A stretch of 64,000 bases of DNA from Adiantum capillus-veneris (lineage: Eukaryota; Streptophyta; Polypodiopsida; Polypodiales; Pteridaceae), in NCBI GenBank assembly GCA_014529385.2, contig CM043959.1, positions 55,058,253-55,122,252 on the forward strand, written 5' to 3'. The translations under genes were made by a program, and so were the position numbers. How positions within the stretch are numbered: position 1 is the first letter of the stretch; every line of letters begins with the position of its first letter. The notes below the pieces were generated by a model, which saw only the letters and a program-made list of their open reading frames with translations, did no database searches and was not told where the DNA came from. Below are positions 1-10,690 of the stretch, in pieces.

Positions 1-2
1 TG

Positions 3-896
3 CAGGATGATTATCTCCTCCATGGCAATAGTCTATGTGCTACCCACTCCCTTCGTGAGAAAGTCATGTATGAATCCCATGCTCCTCCCTATGCGGGGCA
101 TAGAGGCATTCAACCTACTCTTCGAGGAGTAGAGACGTACTTCTATTGGCCTACCATGAAAGTGGACATACAAGAGTATGTTTCAAACTGTGTGGTATGC
201 CAAAATACTAAGTATGATAGAGCGAAGCAACTTGGATTACTCCAGCCATTGCCAATCCCGAATTCACCATGGGAGAGTACATCCATGGATTTTATCTTTG
301 GATTACCCAACTCTATCCATGGGAATACAGGAATATGGACAATAGTCGACAGGTTTAGCAAGCAAACACACTTTATTCCTGTCAAAAAGACTATTAAGGC
401 ACACCAAATGGCAACTCTCTTCATATTTCAGATTTTCAAACACCATGGATTGCGAACATCCATCGTGTCAAATAGAGATCCTAGAATGACTATTAATTTT
501 TGGAAAGGTGTCTTTGAAAATCTAGGTACAAGATTGAATTTCTCTTCAGCCTATCACCCACAAATGGATGGCCAAAGTGAGATAGCTAATCTTATGATTC
601 TTGATCTATTAAAGACTTATGTTATAGAAGTAGATCAACGCTCACAATGGTAGAATTAGCTACCCCTTGTAGAGTATGAGTATAATAATACTATCCATAC
701 TTCTACGAGAAAAGCACCTTTTGAAATCATAGAGGGAAGACCTAAAAGTCCCTTGCTACTTAAAGTACATGGGAAGATCTTCATTGCCAATGAGTATAGC
801 CGTGACCTACAAGAATCTTTTCAAAAGATTAAGGAGGCTATATCCATCTCTCAACAAAGGAAAAAAGCTGATGCTGACAAGCACAAAAGGGCTTAA
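3..896 (+). pseudogene. Chromodomain-type Ty3/gypsy integrase, partial
   Basis: Integrase inserts the cDNA copy of a retrotransposon into nuclear DNA. The frame is open from base 3 to a stop at 651-653 and continues in the same frame to 896, so one nonsense codon breaks it. Visible: the end of the H2C2 zinc domain (HAPPYAGHRG, then CVVCQ), the DDE core with DFIFGLP, an Asp in SNRDPRM, and Glu in DGQSEIANL, then the typical plant-gypsy block PFEIIEGRPKSPL. The RT and gag part would lie before base 1. The following chromodomain remnant and 3' LTR belong to the same element. Family assignment is secure; function is lost. Confidence 0.9.
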
Positions 897-1039
897 AGCT
901 CAAAGAAAATTCTTGGGTCTTACTTAAGTTTCCCAAGGCTCGATTGAGGTAAACAACGGGCCAAAATCCTACGGGCCATCAAAATTATTATGCTAAACTA
1001 GCAAAAAGATACTATGGTCCTTTTCTTGAAATGAGATGG

Positions 1040-1350
1040 CTTATCAACTCAAGTTGCCCAACCATTGGCTCATACACAATGTTGTCCATGTGAGCCTACT
1101 TAAGCCCTACAAAGGAGAGCCTCAAGTGAACCAATTATTGAAGACCTTCCAGAAATCGAAGACCAAGAAGAGGTGCTACAACCCGAAGCTATCCTCGGCA
1201 TGAAGACAAGATACTACGACATGGTAACATTATCCTATTGTATCTTATTAAGTTTAAAAATTATCCTTTTGAAGATGCTAGATGGATGCAAGGAATACAA
1301 TTTAAGGATAGTATGAACCTTGTCAATGCTTACAATGCTACATTAGAGTA
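1040..1350 (+). pseudogene. Integrase C-terminus and chromodomain remnant
   Basis: Two adjoining frames carry homology. The first reads NHWLIHNVVHVSLLKPYKG, the conserved C-terminal integrase block of plant gypsy elements. It is followed by an acidic stretch and VLQPEAILGMKTRYYD. After a frameshift near 1222 the next frame reads LKNYPFEDARWMQGIQF, which matches the core of a retroelement chromodomain (the NYP..DATWE type motif). In this family the chromodomain binds histone marks and targets integration. The frameshift and several stops show decay. Chromodomain identity is inferred from motif pattern only. Confidence 0.75.
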
Positions 1351-2004
1351 ATCAAATGTACATGTTTCTTTTAAATGATCAATGTTTTTGTCTTATAAGA
1401 CTAATTCTCTTTTTATTGTGCACAAATTTAAATAGTATGGATGCTTTCAATCTATTTGTGATGACGACATCTCTCAAACACCAAGTAGAATTTGACACTC
1501 TACTTTGAGAGAATGTAATGGACTAAAGAGTAGACATGCTTGTGGCAGCTACGTCTCCCAAGCACCAAATGGATTAGTCATCCATCTTGGAATGATGTCG
1601 TAGGGTAAAAAGGGATCCTCTACCCGCTAAGAAACATTGACTAATGACTAAGGCTTTATCTCTTCTACCTCATAGTTGAGGACGACTATGATTTCAAGAA
1701 AGAGGTAATGTCATAAAATCTAATATCTAACCAACCTTAATGATTTTCTCATATTAATACGATCATTTAATGTAGGAGAATAAACGAGAACAAGGGTTAG
1801 AATACAGACATGTGCTTACAAGTCTATCTCAACACGGGCCAATGACAAAGGGGTCCAAATGAGAGATGGTGTGCCAAAGAGCAAGTCTAGCTAATAAAGA
1901 TTAAATACCTTAGGGTTAGCTTCATTAAAGACCTCCAAAGGTTAGTGTTAAAAGTCCTTTGACCTTAGGCAATCTAGGGTTGTGCTTGAGGTGGGAACCC
2001 GGCC

Positions 2005-2215
2005 TGGTGCTTGTCGTGCTTGCTGACTAAGGTGCTTGATGTGCTTGTCGTGCTTGATGTGACTAAGGTTCTTGAGGTGCTTGTCGTGCTTGTTGACTAA
2101 GGTGCTTGAGGTGCTTGTTGTGCTTGTTGACTAAGGTGCTTGAGGTACTTGAGGTGCTTAATGATTAAGGTACTAAGGTGCTCCATGACTAAGGTGCTTG
2201 AGGGGTTAAGGTGTT
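2005..2215 (+). repeat. Degenerate GGTGCTTG tandem repeats inside LTR
   Basis: Many reiterations of GGTGCTTGA/GTGCTTGTC with ACTAAG spacers. The equivalent interval of the solo LTR (about 55310-55500) has the same motif but a different number and order of units, so the array expanded and contracted independently in each copy. Confidence 0.8.
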
Positions 2216-2617
2216 CAAAAAGACAAAGCACATCCCTAGTCATGAAGGGGAGAGCCCTCATTGTAGACGCTAGAGAGAGAACACACACACCCTCACACAA
2301 GGCAAGCTTGGTATAAAGAAAGCAACTAGGACACTTGTCAAGCTCCTCTTCATGTCGCCCTCATAGTGTGCCTAAAGCCTATTGGTTGGCCTCCCAAGGG
2401 GTCCAGTGATAAGTTAATTTAATTAATTGTTTATGCAGTTATCAAGTCCTCTCTCTCAAAGGGGAAAGGGAGACACTTATTCCAAGACTAGCATGCTTGC
2501 TTGATATGCACGTTGCATGTGATTGGCCAGGCTTGCAGGGGTCCAATGAGCTTCCAACTTGAGCTAGAAGAGGGGGTCGACCAAGCAAGGAGGGGGCTAG
2601 CTTGTGGGGTATAATCT

Positions 2618-2641
2618 CCCCCCCCCCCCCCCCCCCCCCAC

Positions 2642-2713
<72 letters not shown>
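2618..2713 (+). repeat. Poly-C plus (CT)n microsatellite
   Basis: A 22-base C homopolymer followed by about 70 bases of CT. Absent from the corresponding place in the solo LTR at about 55930, where only CACACACTCACAAACACTCTC is present, so it is a copy-specific expansion. ORFs drawn through it are repeat artefacts. Confidence 0.95.
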
Positions 2714-2716
<3 letters not shown>

Positions 2717-3521
2717 GTGTGAGGTTCAAAGGACAAGAGCTCCATCTCTTTCTCCAAGCTTGTAGAGAAGTTGAGATCCTACACCAACACTCTTGGATAT
2801 GGAATTCAAATCCAACTAAGAGCCATGCTCCAATGCTTAACCTTTCCATCTTCATTACTATCCTAGTATGTATGCTAAGCAAGAAGAGTGATGATAAGTG
2901 AGGAACTATTTCTTTCTCCTATGAATGTTTCTTCTTCCTCTTCCCTACCCTCATTCCCCACTAGCTCTCTCCACCTTTAAAGGTGTTTGAGGCCTTGGGA
3001 CTGAGGCCAGAGATGGTTAGTGCTTTCTACAAAGTTTATGCTATGCTCGTGATGCATGAAGATTTCCATCTTCATTTGCATCACCTAGGTCATGGAACAC
3101 AAAGATTGTATTGTACCAAGTCGCTCTTGATGGGAGAATCTATAATACAAAAGTCTATTGGAGGGGGGGACCGGCTCCACATAAATCCGGTCCTCAACCG
3201 TTGTCAAGTTCTCTAAACTCTCTCTCTTGCAAAATTATTATTCATGCCAAGTTAATTAAGTATTATGGTTATGTTTCTACCGCAAATTAAGTTCACCCTC
3301 TATGTTCTCAAAGTAGTCTCACAAAAATGCTCACTCTAATTCTCTTTATTCCGCTATTCTCAAAGTTCATAGGCCATTTCCATTACATCTCACCTTCAAG
3401 TTAAAAAAAAAGCAAACTTGACCCCATACAAGTTACATTTTTAAATTCATTACCTTAATCATATTGGCTTGTATTTTCTTTATAGGGTCATGTAATAGGA
3501 TTATTGTCAAAAATCGTGATT

Positions 3522-3718
3522 TGTTGGAATTAGGGTTGCAAGCTCAAGGCACACAACAGAGAGTGTATTACTTAGTGTACAATGGAAAGATAAGATAGCC
3601 CTAGAGTGATGGGCGTATATACAATGCAAGGGGGAAAAAGCCTCCTAAGGAGGGAAAAAATTCCACGACGGTCCTAAGTGTGTTCACACACATCACTACC
3701 ACATGTGTATGGTAGTGA
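3522..3718 (-). repeat. Copia-1 3' LTR (old copia element)
   Basis: On the minus strand this ends CCTAATTCCAACA at 3522. It is about 85-90% similar by eye to the LTR at 59264-59494, which has a tRNA-iMet type primer site next to it. There is no primer site beyond 3522, and copia RNase H sequence lies on the other side, so this is a 3' LTR. A purine-rich CCCACGGGGAA precedes it on the minus strand. It lacks a 33-bp segment present in the 59264 copy. The right boundary is approximate (3716-3718). Confidence 0.75.
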
Positions 3719-4546
3719 ATTCCCCGTGGGAGTGATGCAATGAACAAGAGCTAGCACATAGAGTATAGGGAAGTTCCATGCCCTGAGGACATGATCATTC
3801 CACAAAGGGGAGTAAGCCCAAAGCTTTGCGGAAAGCTTTAAGCTTGTCACAAGGTAATTCCTTTGTGAAAATATTTGAAAGGTTGTCTTATGTTTGCACA
3901 TAAGCCAAGTTGATCTCTCCTGCTCAGAGCCTCTCCCTGACATAGTGGTAATGCACCTCAATGTGCTTTGTGCGAGCATGAAAAATTGGGTTCCTTGCAA
4001 TTGGCTATGCGCTCTAATTGTAGTGTAGATAGTGTGGGCAATGTCCTATCCAACACCCAACTCAACCATAAGGTGTCTGAGCGATACACACTTAATCGTA
4101 GCTTTGAAGACTGCCCCAAACTCAGTCTCACAACTGGAAGTGGCCACATTAGGTTGCTTCTTGCTCAATCATGATATGCATGAACTGCCAAGAATGAAAC
4201 AAAAACCACTCGTGGACACTCGCGATTCAAAACAACCAGACCAATGTGAGTCCGAAAAGGCATGTAAATCTAGCAGCAATGATCCCCCCTTGGGATAAAA
4301 CAAGCCAAGATGTAAAGTGTCACTCAAGTAGCAAAAAAATCCTCTTGACAGCCTGCCAATGCTTAGACCCTAGGCTATGCATGAATCTAATGACCTATGA
4401 GACTGCAAATTGAATATCCGACCTCGTGTTGCATACAGAAATAAGGTAGCCAACATGAGTTTGGTAAAGAGTGACATCGGCAGGATCATCAGCATCATGA
4501 AGACTCGATTTCAAACCTGTTTCCATGGGAGTTGCAATAGGTTTTT
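3719..4546 (-). pseudogene. Copia-1 RT thumb and RNase H, decayed
   Basis: Minus-strand frames give TRSDIQFAVS and a following block equivalent to VIRFMHSLGSKHWQAVKRI (from about 4540 down), the standard copia RT-to-RNase H connection, then RNase H remnants ending QGTQFFMLAQST, the counterpart of NPVFHARTKH. RNase H removes the RNA strand during reverse transcription. Several stops and shifts interrupt it. The sequence is continuous with the RT fragment that starts at 9754 once the nested Copia-2 is taken out, with KPIATPME following directly on the far side. Confidence 0.75.
4542..4546. repeat. Target site duplication TTTTT, left
   Basis: The five bases before the left LTR of Copia-2 match those after the right LTR (9749-9753). 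The target was an A-run in the RT reading frame of Copia-1. Confidence 0.85.
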
Positions 4547-4868
4547 TGTAAAGAATGAGGATGCAAGAGAGCTACACAAGACAAGCACAAAGCACACAGA
4601 GATGGAAAGCTTCTTCTTCTTCTTTACAGAAAAGAGAGTACAAAATGACTAAGTGCTAAAGCTGAAAAGTAGCACATATGTACATGCGGTCACTAAGTGT
4701 GAACTCGCTAGAAGCGTACTAGGCTGGCACTATAAGTGTAGTCCAGCTGTAGAATCACTGGCAGAGATCCTCCGTGTCGGTCACCTAACGCGCCAGTGAG
4801 TAAATGCCGTAAGCGGCCAAGACCCGTAGTGGATGCCAGCTCAAGGTGTAGAGCTCGACATCTCAACA
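4547..4868 (-). repeat. Copia-2 3' LTR
   Basis: 322 bp, TGTTGAGATGTC...CATTCTTTACA on the minus strand. Differs from the 5' LTR at 3 of 322 bases. The RNase H reading frame runs into it and stops at 4841-4843. Confidence 0.95.
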
Positions 4869-7723
4869 CTCCCCCTCGAGCTCTGCATGTCGCAGAGTCC
4901 AAGCATAGTCCGGAAACGTCGAAGCTTCTCAGCTCCGAGGGCCTTGGTAAAGATATCCGCTATCTGCTCCTCTGTGCTGACGTAGACCAAGTCGATGTCG
5001 CCCGCCAACACTCGCTCTCGAACGTAGTGGTAATGGACCTCTATGTGTTTGGTCCTGGCATGGAACACTGGGTTCCTAGCCAACTGCATGCTGCTGAGGT
5101 TGTCACAATGGATGAAAATCTGCTGGTCCACCTGCACTCCCAAGTCCTCAAGTAATGTGCGTAGCCAAGCTACCTCGCACGCCGCATCTGCTGCACCTCT
5201 GTACTCGGCCTCTGTGCTCGATAAAGCAACCGTAGGCTGCTTTTTGCTGCTCCAAGTAACAGCAGCACTCCCAAAAGAGAACATGAAGCCACTCGTAGAT
5301 CTCCTATCAACAATGCTACCTGCCCAATCTGCATCTGTATACCCATACAATACTAATGGTGCATCTGCTGCATAGAACAATGCGTAGTCAAGAGTACCTT
5401 GCACATACCTAAGTGTGCATCATACTCCATCCAAGTGTGGCTTCCTCGGAAGCTGCATGAACTGACTCTCCAAGCCTACTGTGTAGCTCAAGTCTGGCCT
5501 CGTGATAGTCAAGTAGATTAGACTACCCACAATCTTCCTGTACATGTTGACATCCTCAACAACATCACCCTTCTCTGCACTCAGCTTTGCATTCACATCC
5601 AAGGGAATAGAAATTGGCTTACAATCAGCCATACCATACTTTGACAGCATGTCCAAAGCATACCGTCTCTGTGATAGCCATACACCCTCTAGAGTCCTGA
5701 TCACCTCAATGCCAAGAAAGTAGCGCAACTCGCCTAAATCTTTCATTTCAAACTCCTATTTGAGAAGACCCTTCACATGGTCAATCTCCATAGCATTGTC
5801 ACCAACAATAATAAGGTCATCTACATATATGGTAATGACCACAATCCCCACATCACTCTCACGTACATAGAGTGAATGATCAGCATGAGCTCTCCTAAAA
5901 CCAATACTGACAAGATACTTGGCAATCCTGTCATACCATGCTCTAGAGCCCTGCTTCAAACCATACAAATCTTTGAGAAGTCTGCATACATAATCTGGGT
6001 AACCTGGATCGACATAACCAGGTGGCTGATCCATATACACTTCCTCTTGCAACCCACCATTCAAGAAGGCATTCTTTACATCCATTTGATGCATAATCCA
6101 TCCTCTAGATGCAGCCACTGCTATGACAGCTCTCACAGTCGTCATCTTTGCCGCTAGAGCAAAGGTCTCCTCATAGTCTATGCCATACGTCTGTGCATAA
6201 CCCTTTGCAACCAGCCTTGCCTCGTGACGCTCAATGTTACCATCAGCCTTATGCTTGGTTTTATACACCCATTTACAGCCAATAGCTTTCTTGCCACTTG
6301 GCAATGGCACCAACTCCCATGTGTCGTTTGCTTCCAATGCAGCCATCTCTTCATTCATTGCATCATCCCAATGCACATTTCCAACTGCATCCTCAAAACA
6401 TGTGGGCTCCACATCCTGTATCACCTTAGCCATGTAGGCTTGGTGATGCGCTAGATACCCATCATAAGTCAATTTTTGAACTGGATTTCTGACTGTATTA
6501 GATCTGCGCGGTCCTGGGTCACTCCTTTGCCCTCTAGCATCTTCTTGTACTTTCCTTACACCAGGTGTCTTGACAGCCGGAATTCCAAATTCCTCATCAA
6601 GACTTTGTTCAGAACCATCTGAATCCATGCCTACATGTGAAAAACCTGATGATCGATCAGCCATAAAGGGAGGTTCATCAACCTTTTCCTTTCCTTTTCG
6701 TGATACATTCCCTGTACCTGCTGGTGGAGTAACCTGCGTACGTAGTCCACCATTCCATGGTTTCTCAACAAAGCTACGAGAAGAGGACTCTTGTGGTCCA
6801 CTCAAAACCTGTGACTGTGGCCTCACATTTTGTACAACCACATCATCTTTTACATCAGCCCCAATAGTGCCATGTGCATTATTGTACCAGCTGCTCATCT
6901 CATCAAAGACTACATCTCTGCTCACTCGTAATTCTCGTGTAGTAGGATTGTAGCACCTGTACCCCTTTTGTTCAAGGGAATATCCCACAAGAATACATTT
7001 CTCTACTTTAGGATCCAATTTCCTACGCAACTCATCTGGTACATGCACGTAAGCTATGCAGCCAAACACTTTCAAGTGTGCCAAATCAGGCTTTGTACCT
7101 GTAAACTTTTCCTCAAGTGTTACATCATGCACCGCAGCTGTAGGTGTCCTGTTCATAATGTACACAGCTGTATTTACGGCTTCATCCCAGAAATGATGAG
7201 GCATGTTCTTCTCATTCATCAATGCAGGTGCAACCTCTGCAATGTGCCTGTTTTTCCTTTCTGCGACCCCATTCTGTTGTGGAGTATATCTGCATGTAAA
7301 CTGCCTGTGTATACCATGCATTCGCAGAAAATCTGAAAAATCATTGGAGAAGTACTCTCACCCTCCATCTGACCTCAATGTCTTGATTTTCATATCTGTC
7401 TCCTTCTCAATCATGACTTTGAAGTCTTGAAAGTGACCAAACACTTCACTTTTGTTACGCATGAAGTAGACCCATACTTTCCTTGTATGGTCATCAATGA
7501 AAGAGACATAATACCTGCAACCATGTATACTTGCAGTATCGGTTGGACCCCAAACATCTGTGTGCACCACCTCAAGTGGCTTTTTACATAAATTGCGCTC
7601 ATGTGGAAATGAGCCCTTTGGCTGTTTTCCAAACTGGCATGCTGCACAGACTTTATGCATACCATCCACCTTGAATTTGGGCAAACCTTTTACAATATGT
7701 TTTGATTGCATGCTGCGCAATCT
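4841..7723 (-). pseudogene. Copia-2 pol: integrase, RT and RNase H
   Basis: Read from 7723 leftward: GAG-pre-integrase zinc region (CAACQFGKQPKGSF), integrase core with TDVWGP, SFIDDHTRK, TLRSDGG and PQQNGVAERKNRH, then RT with LVAKGYAQ, FLNGGLQEEVYMDQP, YGLKQ and the catalytic YVDDLIIVG near 5820, then RNase H with YTDADWAGS, STEAEYRG, CDNLSS and ADIFTKAL. It would give integration and cDNA synthesis. Four breaks: stops at 7724-7726 (end of the previous segment), 7358-7360, 5756-5758 and 5420-5422. Three of these (7724, 5756, 5420) are explained by CAG to TAG or CGA to TGA changes. All catalytic motifs otherwise look intact. Confidence 0.93.
4869..4885 (-). other. Copia-2 polypurine tract
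   Basis: Minus-strand GAGCTCGAGGGGGAG lies directly before the 3' LTR. This is the expected position and composition for the plus-strand DNA primer. Confidence 0.85.
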
Positions 7724-8513
7724 CTACTCATTGACATGGCCAATGCGTTTGTGCCAAATGTCAACATCAGCCACAACACCTGTGCCCTGTGCAAATAATG
7801 CATCTTTTACCTCAGGCATGTCTACATTCAGCGTAAACATTCTGTCCACACATTTGCCCTCTGTGATCAGCTTACAGCCATTCTGGAAATCTTCTACATA
7901 ACAGCCATTTGGATTGAAGCGAACCTGCAAACCCTGCTCAACCATTTGTCCAACAGAAACAAGATTCTTTGTAAAGTTTGGGACATGAAGTACATCTGCT
8001 AAGTACTTTGATTTCCCACTCTTCGTATTTAGAGGTATGTCCCCTACATGAGCAATGGGGTGAGCTGTGTCATCTCCTGTCTGCACATAGCCTGACACAT
8101 CTGGTTTGCGCATATCTCTAAACCACTCTCCACGAGACGTCATGTGATTAGAGGCACTTGAATCCACATACCAAACATCATCTTGGGTGGAATTCTCTGC
8201 AGTCATTGTATTCATTACATGCTGCATAACAAACATGCACTTGTTTTTGCTGTCATCTGCATCTCTGCTAGTAGATGCATAGTTGCCCTGTTCTCTCTTT
8301 CCACTTGCTTTTCCCTTTGGACAGTCACGTGACATGTGACCTCTTTCACCACAAGTCCAACATTCTCTGCTATCTGGAGTATGTTGCTGCCTGCTTGATC
8401 CTGCACCATGACCTCTTTGACTCCCCCTGCCTTGAGACTGGTTTCCCCTGCCACCTGTATTTTTTTTTATTTGATTGACCTTCCAAAAATTGGCCCTTGC
8501 AACCCCTTGGGCC
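7724..8513 (-). pseudogene. Copia-2 nucleocapsid knuckle and protease
   Basis: The frame carries a CCHC zinc knuckle (CWTCGERGHMSRDC) typical of copia gag, then the protease WYVDSSASNHMTS, and LVSVGQM further on. Copia proteases normally read DSG or DTG; here the third residue is Ser (DSS), so the active-site loop is probably damaged. It ends with the GAG-pre-integrase motif WHKRIGHVN and a stop at 7724-7726. The frame differs from the upstream gag because of an A-run indel near 8461-8470. Confidence 0.88.
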
Positions 8514-9191
8514 TCAACCACGACCTCTACCTCTACCTCTGTTGGAGTTAGAATAGAAGGCCTGTTCAGAATTATTTTTGCCATGAGAAGAAGATGTGTC
8601 AAGGTTCTTCTCCTCAAGAATAAGCATAGAAATCAAATCTTGGAACACGGGGATGTCGTCTCTTGTATTCATGGAAGACCTAAAATGTACATACTCATCT
8701 CCTAGACCATCCAAGCATGCACGGACAATGTCATCATCTTCCACTGAGACTTTAATAGATCCAAGAGCCTCAATGATACTCTTGATCTTCAAGGCATAAT
8801 CATTGATTGAGAGGTTGTTCCTCTTAACCTGATTTAGCTCCGACTTTAGTTGAAGCTTCCTGGCCTTGGTGTTCACCTCGAACACTCTGCCTAAGTTTCT
8901 CCATGCAATGGCGGGGGTTTCAGCATCCTGTAGATAGCCCATCATGCCATCTGTGATGCTCATAGAAAGCCAATACATCACTTTGCTCTGGCCTTGTTGC
9001 CAGTCCCTCAAAGCTTTCCTTTGTTCTGCTGTAGCATTTGCCTCGGGAATCTCTGGTTCCTTTTCATTGTCTCCATCTACATAGTCCCAATAACCTTTTC
9101 CTTTTAGGAAATTTGTTATTCTGAACTTCCATGCAGGGTAGTTATTTTTCTCAAGCTTCTCAGTAACAATCTGACTGAAACCGTCAAACAT
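8514..9191 (-). pseudogene. Copia-2 gag, N-terminal part
   Basis: 225 residues beginning MFDGFSQIVTEKLEKNNYP, with AWKFRITNFL and the UBN2/gag-polypeptide type block (KLQLKSELNQVKRNNLSIND, LDGLGDEYVHF). This is the capsid part that assembles the particle. The start ATG lies 222 bp after the primer site. It ends in RGRGRGRG and a TGA at 8514-8516, probably a former Arg codon. After this stop the same frame continues GPRGCKGQFLEG up to the A-run frameshift, where the next segment takes over. Confidence 0.9.
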
Positions 9192-9413
9192 CTTGAAGCA
9201 CTAAGACAAAATAGCTGCAATCTGCAAAAACCTGCAAATCTGTTGAACCTGCTATCGTGGTACCTGTAACGCTTTCTACACTCAATGAGTGTCCACAATC
9301 AAGCGTATATACAACCACTGTACTTGTACAGTAAATCTCTGTATACTGCACTTTGGAGACCTGTTCAGAAACTTGTGATGCTCTTGCTCTCTTAGCCTTT
9401 CTTGCCTGCACCA

Positions 9414-9426
9414 GGCTCTGATACCA
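9414..9426 (-). other. Copia-2 primer binding site (tRNA-iMet type)
   Basis: Minus strand TGGTATCAGAGCC directly after the 5' LTR end. This is the classic plant initiator-Met tRNA complement used by copia elements. Confidence 0.95.
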
Positions 9427-9748
9427 TGTAAAGAATGAGGATGCAAGAGAGCTACACAAGACAAGCACAAAGCACACAGAGATGGAAAGCTTCTTCTTCT
9501 TCTTTACAAAAAAGAGAGTACAAAATGACTAAGTGCTAAATCTGAAAAGTAGCACATATGTACATGCGGTCACTAAGTGTGAACTCGCTAGAAGCGTACT
9601 AGGCTGGCACTATAAGTGTAGTCCAGCTGTAGAATCACTGGCAGAGATCCTCCGTGTCGGTCACCTAACGCGCCAGTGAGTAAATGTCGTAAGCGGCCAA
9701 GACCCGTAGTGGATGCCAGCTCAAGGTGTAGAGCTCGACATCTCAACA
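9427..9748 (-). repeat. Copia-2 5' LTR
   Basis: 322 bp, same termini as the 3' LTR. The differences lie in an A/G position after TTCTTTACA, a G/T after GTGCTAAA and a C/T in GTAAATG(C/T)CG. The right flank TTTTT (9749-9753) repeats the left flank. Confidence 0.95.
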
Positions 9749-9753
9749 TTTTT

Positions 9754-10666
9754 AGTCCTCAGGTTCAAACTTACATAGCAATGTCTCTATGTAACTTGTC
9801 TGACATAAGACAATACCACCATCACACTACTTAAACTGTATACCCAATTAATGATGCAATAACCCCAAATCTTTCATCTTGAAGGTAGCATTCAAGCCAG
9901 CCTTAAATTCAGCAATATGTCTCTCATTTGGTCCAGTGATAAACAAATCATCCACGTAGAGAACCACAATGAGAAGTACATCACCCTCACGCTTTACATA
10001 CAATGTGCTTTCTGTTGGATTGTTACGAAAGCCTTGTTTGACCAAATGAGTGCCAGCCTTCTCATACCAATCACGAGGAGATTGCTTCAACCCATACAAA
10101 GATTTCTTACATTTGCACACTTTATCTTCCTACCCTTTAATGACCAAACCGTGAGGCTGAGCTACATAAACTTCCTCAAATATGTCACTATTCAAGAAAA
10201 GAGTAACAATGTCTGACTGATGTCCATCCCAGCCAAATTGAGATGTCAATGCACATAGAAAATGCACAGTAGTCATACAACAAGTGGGAGCAAAAGTCTC
10301 CTCATAATATATGCCTTTTTGCTATGCATAACCCTTTGCAACAAGTCAAGCCTTATAGCGATAGATCTCACCATTCGGCTTGGGTTTCAACTTGTAAATC
10401 CACTTTGTACCAATGGCCTTTTTCCCAAGAGGCAAATCACATAAAGTCCATGTGTCATTTTCTATAAGTGCATCATATTTTGATTGCATGGTAGCCATCC
10501 GATTTTTTGAATTTTGTGCTTCATCAAAAGATAGAGGTTCCTCAACATCACATAAGCTAGACACAGCCAAAGCATAACAATCTGATGCATAAGATACATG
10601 GGGAGAACTTGAACGAGTACGACTAGATAAAAGCGCATTCAATTCACTGCCACACAAAGTATGCAT
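9754..10666 (-). pseudogene. Copia-1 reverse transcriptase
   Basis: From 10666 leftward: IENDTWTLCDLPLGKKAIGTKWIYKLK, then after a stop near 10345 and shifts EEVYVAQPHG, KSLYGLKQSPRDWYE and the catalytic YVDDLFITG near 9950. This is standard copia RT. It is contiguous in homology with 4546 and below across the Copia-2 insertion. Decay is heavier than in Copia-2, in keeping with its being the older host element. Confidence 0.88.
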
Positions 10667-10690
10667 CAGTCATTTTGGCATACCTCTAGC

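Larger units (their letters stand above)
1709..3387 (+). repeat. 3' LTR of the chromodomain gypsy element
   Basis: Starts TGTCATAAAATC just after a purine-rich tract (AAGAAAGAGGTAA, 1696-1708) and ends CCATTACA, giving TG...CA termini. Boundaries were set by alignment with the related solo LTR at 55010-56624: homology begins and ends at the same points. Length 1679 bp. It contains an internal short tandem repeat region and a poly-C/CT tract that the other copy lacks. Only this 3' LTR is in the window. Confidence 0.88.
4547..9748 (-). mobile_element. Copia-2, nearly complete nested Ty1/copia element
   Basis: 5202 bp, minus strand: 5' LTR 9427-9748, primer site 9414-9426, gag, protease, integrase, RT, RNase H, polypurine tract, 3' LTR 4547-4868, flanked by TTTTT duplications. 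Domain order PR-INT-RT-RH is diagnostic of Ty1/copia. The two 322-bp LTRs differ at three positions (99.1% identical), so insertion is recent relative to everything else here, yet the coding part has five stops and one frameshift and cannot be autonomous. It sits in the RT gene of Copia-1. Confidence 0.95.

Noticed and set aside
2602-2901. ORFs translated as long Leu-Ser, Arg-Glu or Val-Cys runs (also at 13127-13494, 23482-24063, 37354-37692, 40940-41228, 41886-42159, 59855-60189)
   Set aside because: They are readings through dinucleotide repeats, open in several frames on both strands.
5876-7901. Plus-strand ORFs opposite Copia-2
   Set aside because: Antisense shadows of the minus-strand pol and gag, with no motifs of their own.
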